From contig QNQO01000223.1 of the NCBI GenBank assembly GCA_003290165.1, forward strand, positions 310,001-374,000: a DNA stretch of 64,000 nucleotides, in the 5' to 3' direction. Of the stretch, positions 11,905-23,644 are shown in pieces (the first letter of the stretch is position 1; every line of letters starts with the position of its first letter). This stretch comes from Berberis thunbergii (lineage: Eukaryota; Streptophyta; Magnoliopsida; Ranunculales; Berberidaceae). The position numbers and the translations under genes are program-made. The notes under the pieces were generated by a model that was not told the DNA's origin, ran no database searches, and saw only the letters and a program-made list of their open reading frames with translations.

Positions 11905-12625
11905 TTTTTCAGCCATGGAAGTGTAAGTGTGTGTATCATAAATAATTTGTCAAGTAGTGGTGTTTTTCTGTAAATGTAAGTATCATGTGTATGAATGGAT
12001 GATCTGCAAGTGTCATTTGGAAGTGTAAGTGTGTGTATTTGGTCATGTGTATCATGTGTATGAATTGATGACCTGCAACTTGTTTTTCTATGAATTTGGT
12101 CAAGTGTAAGTGTGTGTATCATAAAGAATTTTTGGAAGTGAATGTTGAATGATGACCTGCAACTATCATTTGGAAGTGAATGTGAATGGATGTTGTGTTT
12201 GTGTCTATTCAGGTATGGTATGGTATTGAATGCTTGTTGGGATGGTACACTTCAGGTTGTTAGGTACTGAATGCTTGTAAATTGTTGCTTGTAAATTCAA
12301 GTTATTGAAAGTGCTATGTCAGATTGCTTATTGATGCTTGAAAGTACTATGTCAAGTTGCATATTGATGCTTGGAAGTGCTAGCTATGTCAGGTTTTCAA
12401 TTGCAAGGTTGTTTATTGATGCTTGAAAGTGCTATGTCAGGTATTGAATTGCAATGATGTTGTGTCAATTGAATTGCATTATGTCATATCAGATTTTTGC
12501 AATGATGTTAAGGCATTTGATTACAATGTCTATTAACATCCAATGAACATCAAATGAATTTACATTGTTGAAAGAACATTAAACTTTGTTTCAAGAACAT
12601 CCAATGAACATCAAATGAATTTACA
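11905..12625. repeat. Degenerate short tandem repeats
   Basis: GTGTAAGTGTGTGTAT and ATCATGTGTATGAAT recur at about 11930-12115. GCTATGTCAGGTT and TTGATGCTTGAAAG units recur at about 12310-12440. A block containing CATCCAATGAACATCAAATG is duplicated about 62 bp apart (12536 and 12598). No coding signal is seen. Confidence 0.6.
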
Positions 12626-12633
12626 TTGTGCTT

Positions 12634-12950
12634 GCTGTTAGTAGGGATGCGGCTTGGTTATTTATGCGTGATTGCGATGTTGTGGGTTATTGAGGTTTTG
12701 TTTTGTCGGATGTATTGGGTGTGCTTGGGTTTCTACTCATTTCCTGGCTGGTCAGCATGTCTTTTGTACCTTTCTTTCCAGGAATGTTGCTTTAGAAAAT
12801 TTTTGGTATAAAATTTGCTGTTAGAATTACGCGGGTAAAGTCGTCATGTACCCCCGCAATGGATTTGTAATCTTTTTGGTTATTTAATAAAGGTCTGGCA
12901 TTCCAGAGTTGCCCCTCCCCACTGGAGGTTAATTTTAAAAAAAAAAAAAA
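12634..12950 (+). mobile_element. Retroposed insertion with poly(A) tail and 13-bp TSD (5'-truncated LINE-like)
   Basis: The 317-bp insert ends in a run of A (12937-12950) preceded by AATAAAGG, a poly(A)-signal-like context. It is flanked by a perfect 13-bp duplication TTACATTGTGCTT (12621-12633 and 12951-12963). A long variable duplication plus a poly(A) tail is the signature of target-primed reverse transcription by LINE machinery. The body is either a truncated LINE 3' end or a retroposed transcript. I cannot assign the source. Confidence 0.8.
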
Positions 12951-13581
12951 TTACATTGTGCTTTAACATCCAATGTACATGTACTCCTTACAAAACTTGT
13001 AAACTTCAAACCTCCTATTCACTTGTTTAATTGTGCTTGTGATACCATGAGATCTGCAAGAAAATCAATTAAGTGTGATTAATTAGTTGTAACTTAACCC
13101 TTAAAAAATATTACTAGTAGGAACTTAACCCTTAAAATAAATTTAAATGTAACTTTGCCCCTTGCAACAGAACTGACCTAACAAATGATGAAGATGAACT
13201 GCAACTCAAATTTGCCATCAAAACTTGGCAAACTTTTCCACTTATTGATGCTTGAATATTTAATCTACAGTGAAATAACATGAAGAGTAGTAGAAGCAGA
13301 GGTGAGAGTTATGGGTGGTGAAGGATGCTTTGGCGGATTATCCCAACGTCTTAGTAGAAGTTTGAATCTTAGCCCTCGATTTTAATTGCATCAATTTTGA
13401 ATCTCAGCCTTAAGATCATTAAAGGGTATTTTGGGCAATAAAATATGACATTTTTTAATCGAGCATGTGCCTTGACGGTCAAGGCACGCTGACTGTTAGT
13501 CTGAGGGGGAAATTGCAATATGAATGTTAATTGGGGGAAAAACTGAATTGGCTATATATTTTAGGGGGGGGGAAAGTGCAA

Positions 13582-13955
13582 TTAAATAAAATACAATCCT
13601 TTTTGGTTTCCTTATGGTGGTGATGTATAGTAAAAACTTAGAATGCATTTTCAGTGGTGAAAGTGCAAAGGGATATACATAGCAAGAATTTAGGCCACAA
13701 GTTAAACAACACATAATGTTCTCAACGTCAAGCAGCCATTGTGAAAAGGTTGTGGAGGGGAGTGGAGAAAGGGTTGGAGTGAAGATATTTGTAGAGGGTA
13801 AATGAAAAAGAGTGGCGGTTCAATGAGGTTAACCTTATGGGACTCGGTGATCAACACTTTCACTACTTTTAGAAAAATGGGAAATCAAATTTAAATGGAG
13901 AGATTTTAGGGGTTGTTAAAAGCACAACAATAAAATAAGGAAGTAAATCTTTTAC
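13582..13955. repeat. Segmental duplication block X, left copy, second part
   Basis: It continues the alignment to the right copy (54278-54685): TTTGGTTTCCTTATGGTGGT, GGATATACATAGCAAGAATT, GAAAAAGAGTGGCGGTTCAA and AACAATAAAATAAGGAA. The homology stops near 13955, where copia-like sequence begins. Confidence 0.8.
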
Positions 13956-15170
13956 CAATTTTAGGAAGTAAAACTCTTAATGAGATCTATACTGTATGTG
14001 GAGTGGAGAACTTAGTTACAAGAGTACTCTTAATAGACTCACCTAAGTGATTGTGAAAGTATGGCCGCTTCCTATGGAATTTGTGGGCAAAATTTCTAGA
14101 GCCTTCACTATACTGGGATATACATGCATGGCCTTAAAGCACATGCATTTTAGACTTAATTTACCAGTAAGGTTGTGCGTGTAGTGTTGTTAGAGATAGA
14201 GTTCAAAACTACGAGTTACTCTAGTATAATTAATCTAAATCATGAATACTACACAAGAGTTCAAGTTGAAAGACACTTTTGTGTATGCACAATCTTATAT
14301 TGTTGTATATTTTGCTCGATAAAGAAATGTTTTTTTTTTTACATTCAAGTGGGAGATTGTTGAAATATTGGTTTGAATTTCAAAAATAAAGGGAAATGGT
14401 TTTTTAACTTTCAAATCTCTCTCTAAATTGTTTAGTCACATGTCCTCTATGTAACTCACTTTGGAGGAGTTAATAAAGATAGTTTTTGGCTTGGGTTTGG
14501 ACTCCAAGGTACTCACTTTTGTGAAGGAGGGAGGAGATAGACCAATGTTAATCCACGTGCGCGCCGCCCGCTCGACCGAGTCGAGTCGAGTTAGGTCGGA
14601 TTAAGATGAGACCTATTCTTTTTGTTGAAATTTTATTTTGAAAAATAAAATATTAAATATCTTTTTATTTGCTTTAGAGAACAAGACTGAGTCAGAGGAT
14701 ACCCAGTCTGCTCTCCACATTTTCCATGGATCTTCTATCGGCCTATAAATAGTTGTTCTATCTCTCAGATAAAAACATCAAAAGTAAACACAATTTTATT
14801 AGAAAAAGAAGTTTTTCGTTTCATAGAGTTTATTTGTAAACGTTAACAATTTCTAATATTTTAGAGAGTTTTCATAACTCTGTTTCATCAACAGAGTTCG
14901 AGTTTTGTTTTTCGAAATACTTTGCTTATCTACTGTAATTGGTTTTCACGATTCCGAGCAAAAGAAACTGGGTGAATAGATTTCCGTTCTTCAACAAGTG
15001 CATGTGACTGAACGAGACAGAAAAGGTATCTTGGGGCTTACAAACTGCTTGCACAATCTTGGGCAGAGCCGCAAAATGACTTAAAGAGAGCGACCTAGTC
15101 CACGACTCAACCCAAGAAAAATTCGGTAACTTCGTTCCTATTTTAATTTGCAGCAATTGTATTTCCAACA
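13956..15170 (+). mobile_element. Ty1-copia remnant: 3' untranslated part and 3' LTR
   Basis: A polypurine tract AAGTGGGAGA (14348-14357) is followed by an LTR-like block, TGTTGAAATATTGG to ATTTCCAACA (14358-15170, about 813 bp). The LTR contains a TATA-like CCTATAAATAG near 14742. The 5' LTR and coding interior are not in the window; the left boundary joins block X directly. The right boundary joins the F-box pseudogene at 15171. Confidence 0.65.
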
Positions 15171-15478
15171 ATGTGAGGTTGTATGAGTTTCCATTTCTAC
15201 GGTTTTGTGGATTTGGTGATGATCCTTTGAAGGATGAATACAAAGTTGTGCATGTTTATTATTATAATACTTACAAGTGCATCATTTACACTTTGGAGAC
15301 TACTTCTTGGAGGGATATTACATTCGCGTGCGGCTTTCCTGAATGGAGCTATTTATTGGTTACACTATAATCATAATGATGAGATTTTTAGGTTCGATGT
15401 CCATCATGAGAAGTTTCAAATTATTTCAGTTCCCATCAGTTACACTGGTTGTTGTGGTTTGTTAATTTTGTCACTCAT
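15171..15478 (+). pseudogene. F-box-associated domain protein, fragment 1 of 3
   Basis: F-box proteins of this class are substrate adaptors of SCF ubiquitin ligases, and the C-terminal F-box-associated (FBA) region contacts the target. This piece reads FCGFGDDPLKDEYKVVHVYY, then CIIYTLETTSWRDI, then after a frameshift near 15340 AFLNGAIYWLHYN and IFRFDVHHEKFQIISVP. These are standard FBA signatures. The N-terminal F-box itself is not found; a copia LTR abuts the left side. The reading is broken at 15479 by an Athila insertion and resumes at 31045. CTCAT (15474-15478) is duplicated at 31045-31049. Confidence 0.75.
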
Positions 15479-16342
15479 TGATGCGGGTTTAACCAACCTA
15501 AATTAATAGGTTAATTCAGCCCACTTGTAATAACCGCAAGTGCACGGTGCCTAACTGGTAGACAACGACAAGTACGGGTCGATCCCACGAAGAAGGTGGA
15601 TGCAATTGAAATTTAGAAATTATCTAAACTAATTTGTAGGAAATGGGGTTACAACATTTTTAAAGCTAAACTAAAAATAAATTAAAAATACGAAAAAATA
15701 AAATAAAAGATAGATGATGATTTTGTGGGCTTGGACTCACCAATGAGTTAGCAAAATTATTTAATCTAAATTGCTAAATTTAAAAACGAGAAGCTTTAGG
15801 GATGAGAATCCCTTGCTTACACCGAATATGTGATCGTTAAAATCCAATTAAACTTATATCATGTTTCTATCAAACATTAACAAATCATTTCAAGCAAATA
15901 CGCTCTTACCAAGTATTAAGTGTCTTTTTAGGGCACACTTAATCAAAGTTTAAGCTTAATATTTTTAGCACATGCTTTGAATATTGATAAAGGGTAATTC
16001 TAACTACCAAACATATCAAGATTAATTTCCCGAAAATGAAGGGTGAAAGCAATGTATCAAAAATTCAGAAATAAACTGTAATTAACAATTAAGCACACAA
16101 TTCAGTAAAATAAATCAGAATAACTTATACAACCCATTTAGTTTGTCACAAACTCGATGTGGTGGTACTCAGCAAATCAGCAGGTGGTCCGAATATGAAT
16201 CCCGAGACAAAGGGTCCCAAAACACTCTGTGGTGGTACAGAGCAGAACCAGGGGTGTGAATAGCCAAATAACTGAATTTGACATGTTCCCACCTCTGCTA
16301 CAATACCCGCTAGCTCTGCCTTCTTCTCCAGCGCGACAACGG
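15479..16342 (-). repeat. 3' LTR of the minus-strand Athila, distal part
   Basis: It contains the Athila-type LTR-end block CGGGTCGATCCCACGAAG near 15575, whose complement matches CGTGGGATCGACACC near the end of the plus-strand LTR (18008). It is separated from the rest of the LTR (26926-27699) by the nested plus-strand element. Confidence 0.6.
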
Positions 16343-18066
16343 TGATATACACGTAATTATTACAAATTATAACCCTTAATTTATATATGTTAGTGCTTCA
16401 ATTAATATATTTTATTCTAATTATTTCAATTTTTATGTTTTTGTAGGAATCTGCGCGCGTGAACAATAAAATCGCATTAAGGCGACAAATTTGCGAAAAT
16501 GATTAATTTGTTGATTCTAGTGATGGTACAAAAGAGTGGTTCACACATCTAAGCCTAACCCGAATAAACATGGTCCACTTACTTTAACCAAGCCCAAGCC
16601 CAAGCCCAGAAAGCTAGAATCCTAAGCCCAGCCTAACAAGAAAATAGGGGAACCCTATTTAGGTTTCTCTCTTGCCTTCTCTTTAGAGAGCTCTCTCCCA
16701 CGTTTTCTGACTTTCCTCTCTTTTCCAGCCACCATCACCATCTCCACCAAGGCAGAGCCCTGTGTCTCTCGCCACTAACCAGCCACCGTCTTCGCCACTA
16801 ACCAGCCACCGTCCTCGCCCCTGTTTCACGCTACAAACCTCACCTCGCCACCGTTATCTCTGTCCATAACACAGCCACCACCACCATCTCCCTCCATCTT
16901 TCTCACCGCCACCATCACTCGAACACCATCGCCACCACCGTGCGCACTGTACTGCCGCGAAACAGGGAGCACCTCCCTGTTTCTCTCCCTCGCAGCTGCC
17001 GTCCTTCCTCTTTCTCTCTTCTCCACGGTCTCTCCCTCCTCCAGGCCTCTCTCTTTTAGAGCCACCACCACCGCGACAGACTCGCTACCACCGCGAAACA
17101 GGGAGAGCACCTCCCTATTTCTCATCCTCCTTCGCGGTTTTGTTATTATCCCTGTTCCCTCACCCTCTCTCTTTGTTCTCGCAGGTACAGGAGCCGATCA
17201 AAGTTGTTTTGTTTTGAAAAACCGTTTTGGCTATTGACACCCCGAGGATATGTAAGAGCCACCACAGAGCATATTTAGCTTTTTTTCGGGATTCGTGCGC
17301 GTACAGGAAGTGATGGATTCCTCCTCCAGTGATGCTGTGACCACCACCACCATGAGTCACTAAACCCCACGCAAGGTGAAGAGGTGAACTCCTAGATGTA
17401 ACGCACTAAATTAGCATTTGATTCGCTTTAAGTTTTCACGATGAATAATGATGTTTAATGATTATCACTTTTATTTAATATAGAAATTTATGTTATTTTA
17501 GTGATAAGGATATCATAGATTTCTTCGTAGATTTTTATTATTCCGGTGATTATCTTTTCTTCTCCATAGCTTAGTCACGCTTTTCATATGTGTGGAATGT
17601 TTAAGAATTAATTGATTCCGGTAGGTTAGTTATATGTGATCGTCATTTATTACGGTATTGTCTCCGGATATATCGTAAGTTTAAGATATCACATATGACA
17701 AACCTTTGTGTTTTCTTAGAAGAAGTGAAATCTAAAATTCATTTACATTAGGGTATATTAATGATTAAAAGATTATTTTTCCGATTACATCGTTTGGGAT
17801 GTGAAACACGTAGTTGAGTCATCATAGCGAATCAATACTAGTTGGCGCGTGAAGTCTAGGAGGGATTCTTGGAACCTTGTGATTTTTCCAAACTTAATTT
17901 TAATTAAATTAAATTCAATTTCGTATTTTAAATTTGTTAGAATTTATTAAATTTAGTTTCGCATAGTTTGTTTTCCTTAACCTTATTTTGTAGATTGTTT
18001 TTCCTCGTGGGATCGACACCCCATTCTTTACTGCAATTGACCGCGTGTACTGTTTGGGCGTAATCA
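16343..18066 (+). repeat. 5' LTR of the plus-strand Athila
   Basis: It starts TGATATACACG and ends GGGCGTAATCA. It contains a GC-rich region of CCACCACC-type repeats (16720-17100). Relative to the 3' LTR it lacks about 90 bp at 17200, between GAGCCGATC and AAAGTTGTT. Confidence 0.85.
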
Positions 18067-18071
18067 AATTT

Positions 18072-18089
18072 TGGCGCCGTTGCCGGGGA
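18072..18089 (+). other. Primer-binding site (Athila type)
   Basis: TGGCGCCGTTGCCGGGGA begins five bases after the LTR end. This is the site typical of Athila elements, complementary to the 3' end of a tRNA (usually given as tRNA-Asp). Confidence 0.8.
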
Positions 18090-18267
18090 ACAAGCGTCAT
18101 TCTACAAGGAAGGTTTCGGGTATTATCTTTCTTGCTCATTTTTCATTTTATTTTATTTTATTCTATATTTTTGGTTTTAGGTCCAGTTTAATTTTTTTAA
18201 TCTTTATCTTTATTTTTATTTTATTTTATTTCTTAAAAAAATTAATTAAAAAAAAAACATTGGGGGC

Positions 18268-19696
18268 ATGAGTTGGAATAGAGACCACTTAGGGAGACTA
18301 GTTAGGGTCCCAAATTTAGAACACCCACAAATTCACATTGAGACCGAATTAAGTCCTACTTCTAACACCATGAGTAATCACGAAGATGATCATGTTCGGT
18401 CGCTAAAGGACTATCTCCACCCCACGCGCACTGCTACTCCATCATGTATATATCATGTTTGCACCAAGTACACCAAAGCTAGATTTTAAGCCGGGTATGA
18501 TACAATTATTACCTACTTTTCATGGCCTAGAGAGTGAAAATCTCAATGTTCACATTAGGGAATTCGAGGAAGTTGTGGCCACCTTTCACAACAAAGTTGA
18601 GGCTGTAGACTCGGTTAGACTAAGGTTCTTTCCTTTTTCCCTTAAGGAAAAAGCGAAGAGTTGGCTATACTCTTTGCGACCAAGGTCTATAGGTTCGTGG
18701 GAGGAGATGACCCAAGCATTTTTTAATAAATACTTTCCTCACCACAAAACCAACGGTCTAAAGAGACAGATTTCTACCTTCACCCAAAAGAATAGTGAGA
18801 CACTATATCAAGTATGGGAAAGGTTCAAGGATCTCTTGAATACATGCGCTCACCATGGGTATGAGAGTTGGCGCTTAGTCAGTTATTTTTATGAGGGGCT
18901 CACCAGTAGAGAACGTAAGTTCGTTGAGATGATGTGTAATGAAGAGTTTTTGCAAAAGGACCCTGACGAGGCCATTGAGTACCTGAATGACTTAGCTGAA
19001 AAGGCCCATACTTGGACTGGTCCAAGTGTTACTGAGAGCACAGATAGAACACGCCCAGCTGGAGTTTGCCAACTTAGGGAAGAGGATAGCCTTAGAGCCC
19101 AACTTGATAGAGTAACTAGGGAGTTAGAAGCACTTAAGACCAAGGATGGTAAGCCCGCACATACTGTTGCCAGAGTTGACCTACATGACGCCTGTTTTAT
19201 ATGCGGGGGAGTTGAACACTTCGCACAGGATTGCCCAACCTTGACTGAGATGAGAGGGGTTTATGAAGAACAATGTAACGCCTTAGGGATGTACAAGAAG
19301 CCTTATTCACCATTCTCTAACACTTACAATTCTGGCTGGAGAGATCACCCTAACTTTAGTTGGAGGTCCGAGGCCGACCAACCTACACACTCACAGGCAC
19401 AACCACCTAGATCATACCCTACACCTGCATACAATGCACAATCTAACAGAAGTTCCTTATCAGACACATTGCATGCATTTATAGAGGCACAAGGTAAAAC
19501 TAATCAAAAATTTGAGGTTGCATTGACACAGTTGGCAGAGGAGAACAAGGAGATAAAAAGCCAAATAACCAAGCTGACAAGTTCATTAACAGTACAAGCT
19601 CGGGGCCAATTTCTGTCACAGCCTCAAGCAAATCCGAAAGGGACAACTTATGGCACAAACCTCTACTTCAGACTCTCAGAATGTCAAAGAGGTTAA
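18268..19696 (+). pseudogene. Athila gag, one frameshift
   Basis: Gag forms the virus-like particle. The N-terminal part (MSWNRDHLGRLVRVPN, then DDHVRSLKDYLHP) is in one frame up to about 18480. The main body (18455-19696) is in the next frame. It has the capsid core PTFHGLESENLNVHIREFEE, LKEKAKSWLYSL, YFPHHKT and LYQVWERFKDLL. A CCHC knuckle CFICGGVEHFAQDC follows, and a C-terminal tail probably forms coiled coil (FIEAQGKTNQKFEVALTQLA). A frameshift near 18460 separates the first 60 or so residues, so an intact Gag is not encoded. The protease frame overlaps from 19650. Confidence 0.85.
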
Positions 19697-22600
19697 TGCC
19701 ATCACTACTCGGAGTGGTAAGATCTTAGATGGGTCAAGCTCGTCCACGACTATAGGCACCTCCCCAAGTGCAAAGGAAAGCATCCCTGAGGATGAGCCCA
19801 ACAAGAACATTCTAGTTTCAGTTCCTTTTCCTCAAGCACTATGACCTACTGGAAAGAAATCGAAAATGCATGGTGAGATTCTAGAACATTTGAAACAGGT
19901 TAAAATTAACTTACCTTTGCTGCATGTGATTAAACAGGTACCAACTTATGCGAGGATCATCAAGGACTTATGCACTATCAAAAGGAAACATCATGTCAAG
20001 AAGACTGCCTTCTTGACAGAAAAGGTAAGTGCGGTGATTGAGCAGAGGACACCACCCAAGTACAAAGATCTAGGGTGTCCTACAGTCACCTGCCAGATTG
20101 GGACTCATGAGTTCGGTCAAGCCTTGTTGGATTTAGGGGCAAGTGTAAATCTGATGCCATATTCTATTTACTTGCAACTGGGTCTAGGAGAGATTAAACC
20201 CACATCCGTGGTTCTGCAATTGGCCGATATATCAGTTAAGACGCCAAGAGGAATAGTCGAGGATGTCTTGCTTCAGATTGATAAGTTTTACTATCTCGTC
20301 GACTTTCTTATTTTAGATACCCATTCTGTGGTTAATATGGAGTCTACAGTTCCGATTATTTTAGGTAGAAATTTTCTTGCAACAGCTAACGCTCTTATCA
20401 ATTGCAGGAACGGTCTAATATGAAGCTGTCTTTTGGGAACATGACTCTGGAGGTCAACATATTCAATATTAGCAAGCAACCACGTGATGATGATGAGTGT
20501 CATCATACCTACATGATAGACACGCTGATATCAGAGGACGCGCTCCTGAGCGCAGATTCTGAAACCTTAGAGTACCTCCTTTCTATTTCTGATTTTGAGA
20601 ATTCACTTTATCCTGATAATGCTTTTGATATTGCTGTTGTTTCAGGGTTAAAGGATAAAGGAGGGCGACAATGGCAACCATGCTTTGAGGAGTTGCCAAG
20701 GGAAAGACAGAAACCACAACCATCCACAGTGGAAACTCCGAAAGTTGACCTAGCTCCACTGCCCGAGGGACTTAAACATGCATTCCTTGGACCAGGTGAT
20801 ACCTTTCCTGTTATTATTTCTTCCGTGCTTGATAGCTCACAAGAAGAAGAATTGATTAATATGTTACGTGAGCACAAATCTGCACTAGGTTGGACTATAG
20901 CTGACATTAAAGGTATTAGCCCCTTAATATGTTCCCATAGGATCCATTTAGAAGAAGGAGCTAACCCCCGTAGAGATCCTCAAAGACGACTCAACCCTAC
21001 TATGAAAGAGGTGGTGAAAAAGGAAGTTTTAAAATTGTTAGATGCAGGCATCATTTATCCCATCTCTGATAGCAAGTGGGTTAGTCCAACTCAAGTAGTT
21101 CCCAAGAAATCGGGCATAACTGTGGTGACTAATGATGAGGGGGTGAATGTTCCTACTAAGGTAGTTACAGGGTGGCGCATGTGCATTGATTATAGGAAAC
21201 TTAATTCTGCCACCCACAAGGATCACTTCCCACTTCCATTCATAGACCAAATCTTAGAGCGAGTAGCTGGTCATTCTTTTTATTGCTTTCTAGATGGGTA
21301 TTCAGGATATTATTAGATTGAGATTGCATTAGAGGATCAGGATAAGACTACTTTCACATGTCCTTTTGGTACTTATGCTTTTCGGCGTATGCCATTTGGT
21401 TTGTGTAATGCACCGACTACTTTTCAGCGATGCATGATGAGTATTTTTAGTGACATGGTTGAAAAATGTATGGAAGTTTTCATGGATGGTTTGACTGTGT
21501 TTGGTAATTCCTTTGATTCATGTTTACTTCACTTGAAGGCTGTTTTAAGTAGATGTGAAGAGAAGGGTCTGGTGCTTAATTGGGAAAAATGTCATTTCAT
21601 GGTTTCCTATGGAATAGTTCTGGGACACATAGTTTCTAATAAAGGGATCGAGGTAGATAAAGCTAAAATTGAATTGATTTCTAAACTACCTACACCTAAA
21701 AGTGTCAAGGATGTGAGATCCTTTCTAGGGCACGCGGGTTTTTATAGGAGGTTCATACAGAATTTTTCTGCCATCTCTAGACCATTAAGCAACCTCCTGG
21801 TCAAAGATGTCGTGTTCCAATGGACACAAGAGTGTGAGGACGCCTTCCGAACACTCATTGATAGGCTCACCTCTGCCCCCATCATGCAGCCACCAGATTG
21901 GACTTTACCATTTGAGATAATGTGTGATGCAAGCAATTATGCTGTGGGGGCAGTCTTGGGACAACGAAGGGAAGGGAAGCCATTTGTTGTTTACTATGCT
22001 AGTTGAACACTTAATGATGCTCAAAAGAATTATTCGACTACTGAAAAAGAGTTCCTAGCTGTAGTTTTTGCTTTAGATAAATTCCGTGCTTATTTGATTG
22101 GTACACCTATTACTGTTTTTACTGACCATGCAGCTCTTAAGTTCCTTCTTTCTAAAAAGGATGCTAAGGCAAGATTGATTAGGTGGATTTTACTTTTGCA
22201 GGAATTTGATCTAACTATAAAGGATAAGAAGGGGGTCGAGAATGTTGTGGCGGATTACTTGTCTCGTTTGGAGTTCAGTGACTCTGCCAATGGCCCACCC
22301 ATCCGTGATGACTTCCCTGATGAACACTTATTCGCCGTCACTCAGGTACCATGGTATGCACACATTGTTAATTACTTGGTTTCCGGCGAAGTTCCATCAT
22401 CATGGAGTGCTCAAGATAAGCGCAAATTTTTGGTCGAGGTAAGAAATTTTTATTGGGATGATCCTTATTTATATAAGTATTGCCCCGACCAAATCATGAG
22501 GCGTTGTATCCCTGAAGGTGAGATTGACAGTGTTTTACATTTTTGTCATAGTGCAGCTTGTGGAGGCCATTTTTCTATGAAAAAGACCGCTACAAAAATT

Positions 22601-23644
22601 TTACAGTCTGGATTATATTGACCTACTTTGTTTAAGGACACTAACAATTATTGTCGTTCTTGTGATAGATGCCAGAAGTTGGGTGCACTGTCCCGGAGAC
22701 ACATGATGCCCCTTAACCCCATCCTAGTCATTGAGATATTTGATTGTTGGGGGATTGATTTTATGGGACCTTTTCCACCTTCCTTTGGATATTTGTATAT
22801 TTTGCTTGCAGTGGACTATGTGTCCAAATGGGTTGAGGCTGCGGTGTGCCGACACAATGACAACAATATTATTGTCAAGTTTATCAAAGAACACATTCTA
22901 TCCCGTTTCGGTACACCACGAGCCATTATTAGTGATCAGGGGACTCATTTCTGTAATCGCTCTTTTGAAGCTTTGATGCGCAGGTATGGAGTTCATCACA
23001 AGGTTGCCAATGCCTATCATCCGCAGACAAATGGCCAAGCTGAGTTGGCCAATCGAGAAGTAAAACAAATCTTGGAGAAGATGGTGAATCCTGATAGGAA
23101 GGATTGGTCCTTGCGCCTTCCTGATGCACTTTGGGCCTACCATACCGCTTATAAGACAATTCTCGGTATGTCTCCATATCAACTTATATATGGAAAAGCA
23201 TGTCATTTACCTGTTGAGTTAGAACATCGCGCTTATTGGGCCGTAAAAAACACTAACTTTGATCTCAATGATGCAGGTATTCAGCGAAAACTTCAGTTAG
23301 CTGAAATTGAGGAGTTGCGGAATGATGCCTATGACAATTCCCGAATATACAAGGCGAAGATGAAAACAGCTCATGATAAGCAAATTCTGAGGAAACATTT
23401 CGAGCCCAACCAACGAGTACTCTATCTCTATGACTCACGCCTTCATCTTCATCCTGGCAAGCTAAAATCGAGATGGACGGGCCCATTCATGGTAAAACAA
23501 GTTTTTCCCTATGGATCCATAGAAATTGAAGATCTAACAGATGGGAGAGTATTTAGAGTCAATGGGCAACGTTTGAAGCATTATGTGGAGCGAGTAGAGG
23601 TGCCAGAAGAGATCTCTCTGGTTGCCCCTGTCTACTTGATTTGA
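19650..23644 (+). pseudogene. Athila pol: protease, RT, RNase H, integrase; interrupted
   Basis: Domains run in the order expected for Ty3-gypsy. Protease (19866-20423) has the active-site motif LDLGASVNLMP. RT (from about 20402) has MCIDYRKLNSAT and RRMPFGLCNAPTTFQRCM, but the catalytic box reads EVFMDGLTVFG, so one of the two usual aspartates is glycine. RNase H has FEIMCDASNYAVGAVLG and [20 protein letters not shown]. Integrase has a zinc-binding region ending CRSCDRCQK, then catalytic D, D and E in [18 protein letters not shown] and GQAELANRE, with a C-terminal PVYLI. In-frame stops lie at 19842, 21314, 22004 and 22619, and frameshifts near 19660 and 20415. The element cannot move on its own product. 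Confidence 0.88.

Larger units (their letters stand above)
10231..13581. mobile_element. Mutator-like (MULE-type) non-autonomous DNA transposon with 9-bp TSD
   Basis: The ends are long inverted repeats of roughly 110 bp. The left end (from GGGTTAATTGCAC) includes ATATATAGCGAATTCAA, TTAACATTCATATTGCA and CAGTCAGCATG. The reverse complement of 13470-13581 gives ATATATAGCCAATTCAG, TTAACATTCATATTGCA and CAGTCAGCGTG. The flanks are a perfect 9-bp duplication TTAAATAAA (10222-10230 and 13582-13590). The paralogous segment has a single TTAAATAAA at 54278-54286, which is the empty site. A 9-bp duplication and long inverted repeats are Mutator-superfamily hallmarks. No transposase frame is seen. The interior holds a hAT-like remnant, a GC-rich segment and a retroposed sequence. 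Confidence 0.8.

Noticed and set aside
18071..18271. Frame starting MAPLPGNKRHSTRK between the primer site and gag
   Set aside because: It begins within the primer-binding site and runs into poly-T-derived Phe/Ile text, so it is the untranslated leader of the element.
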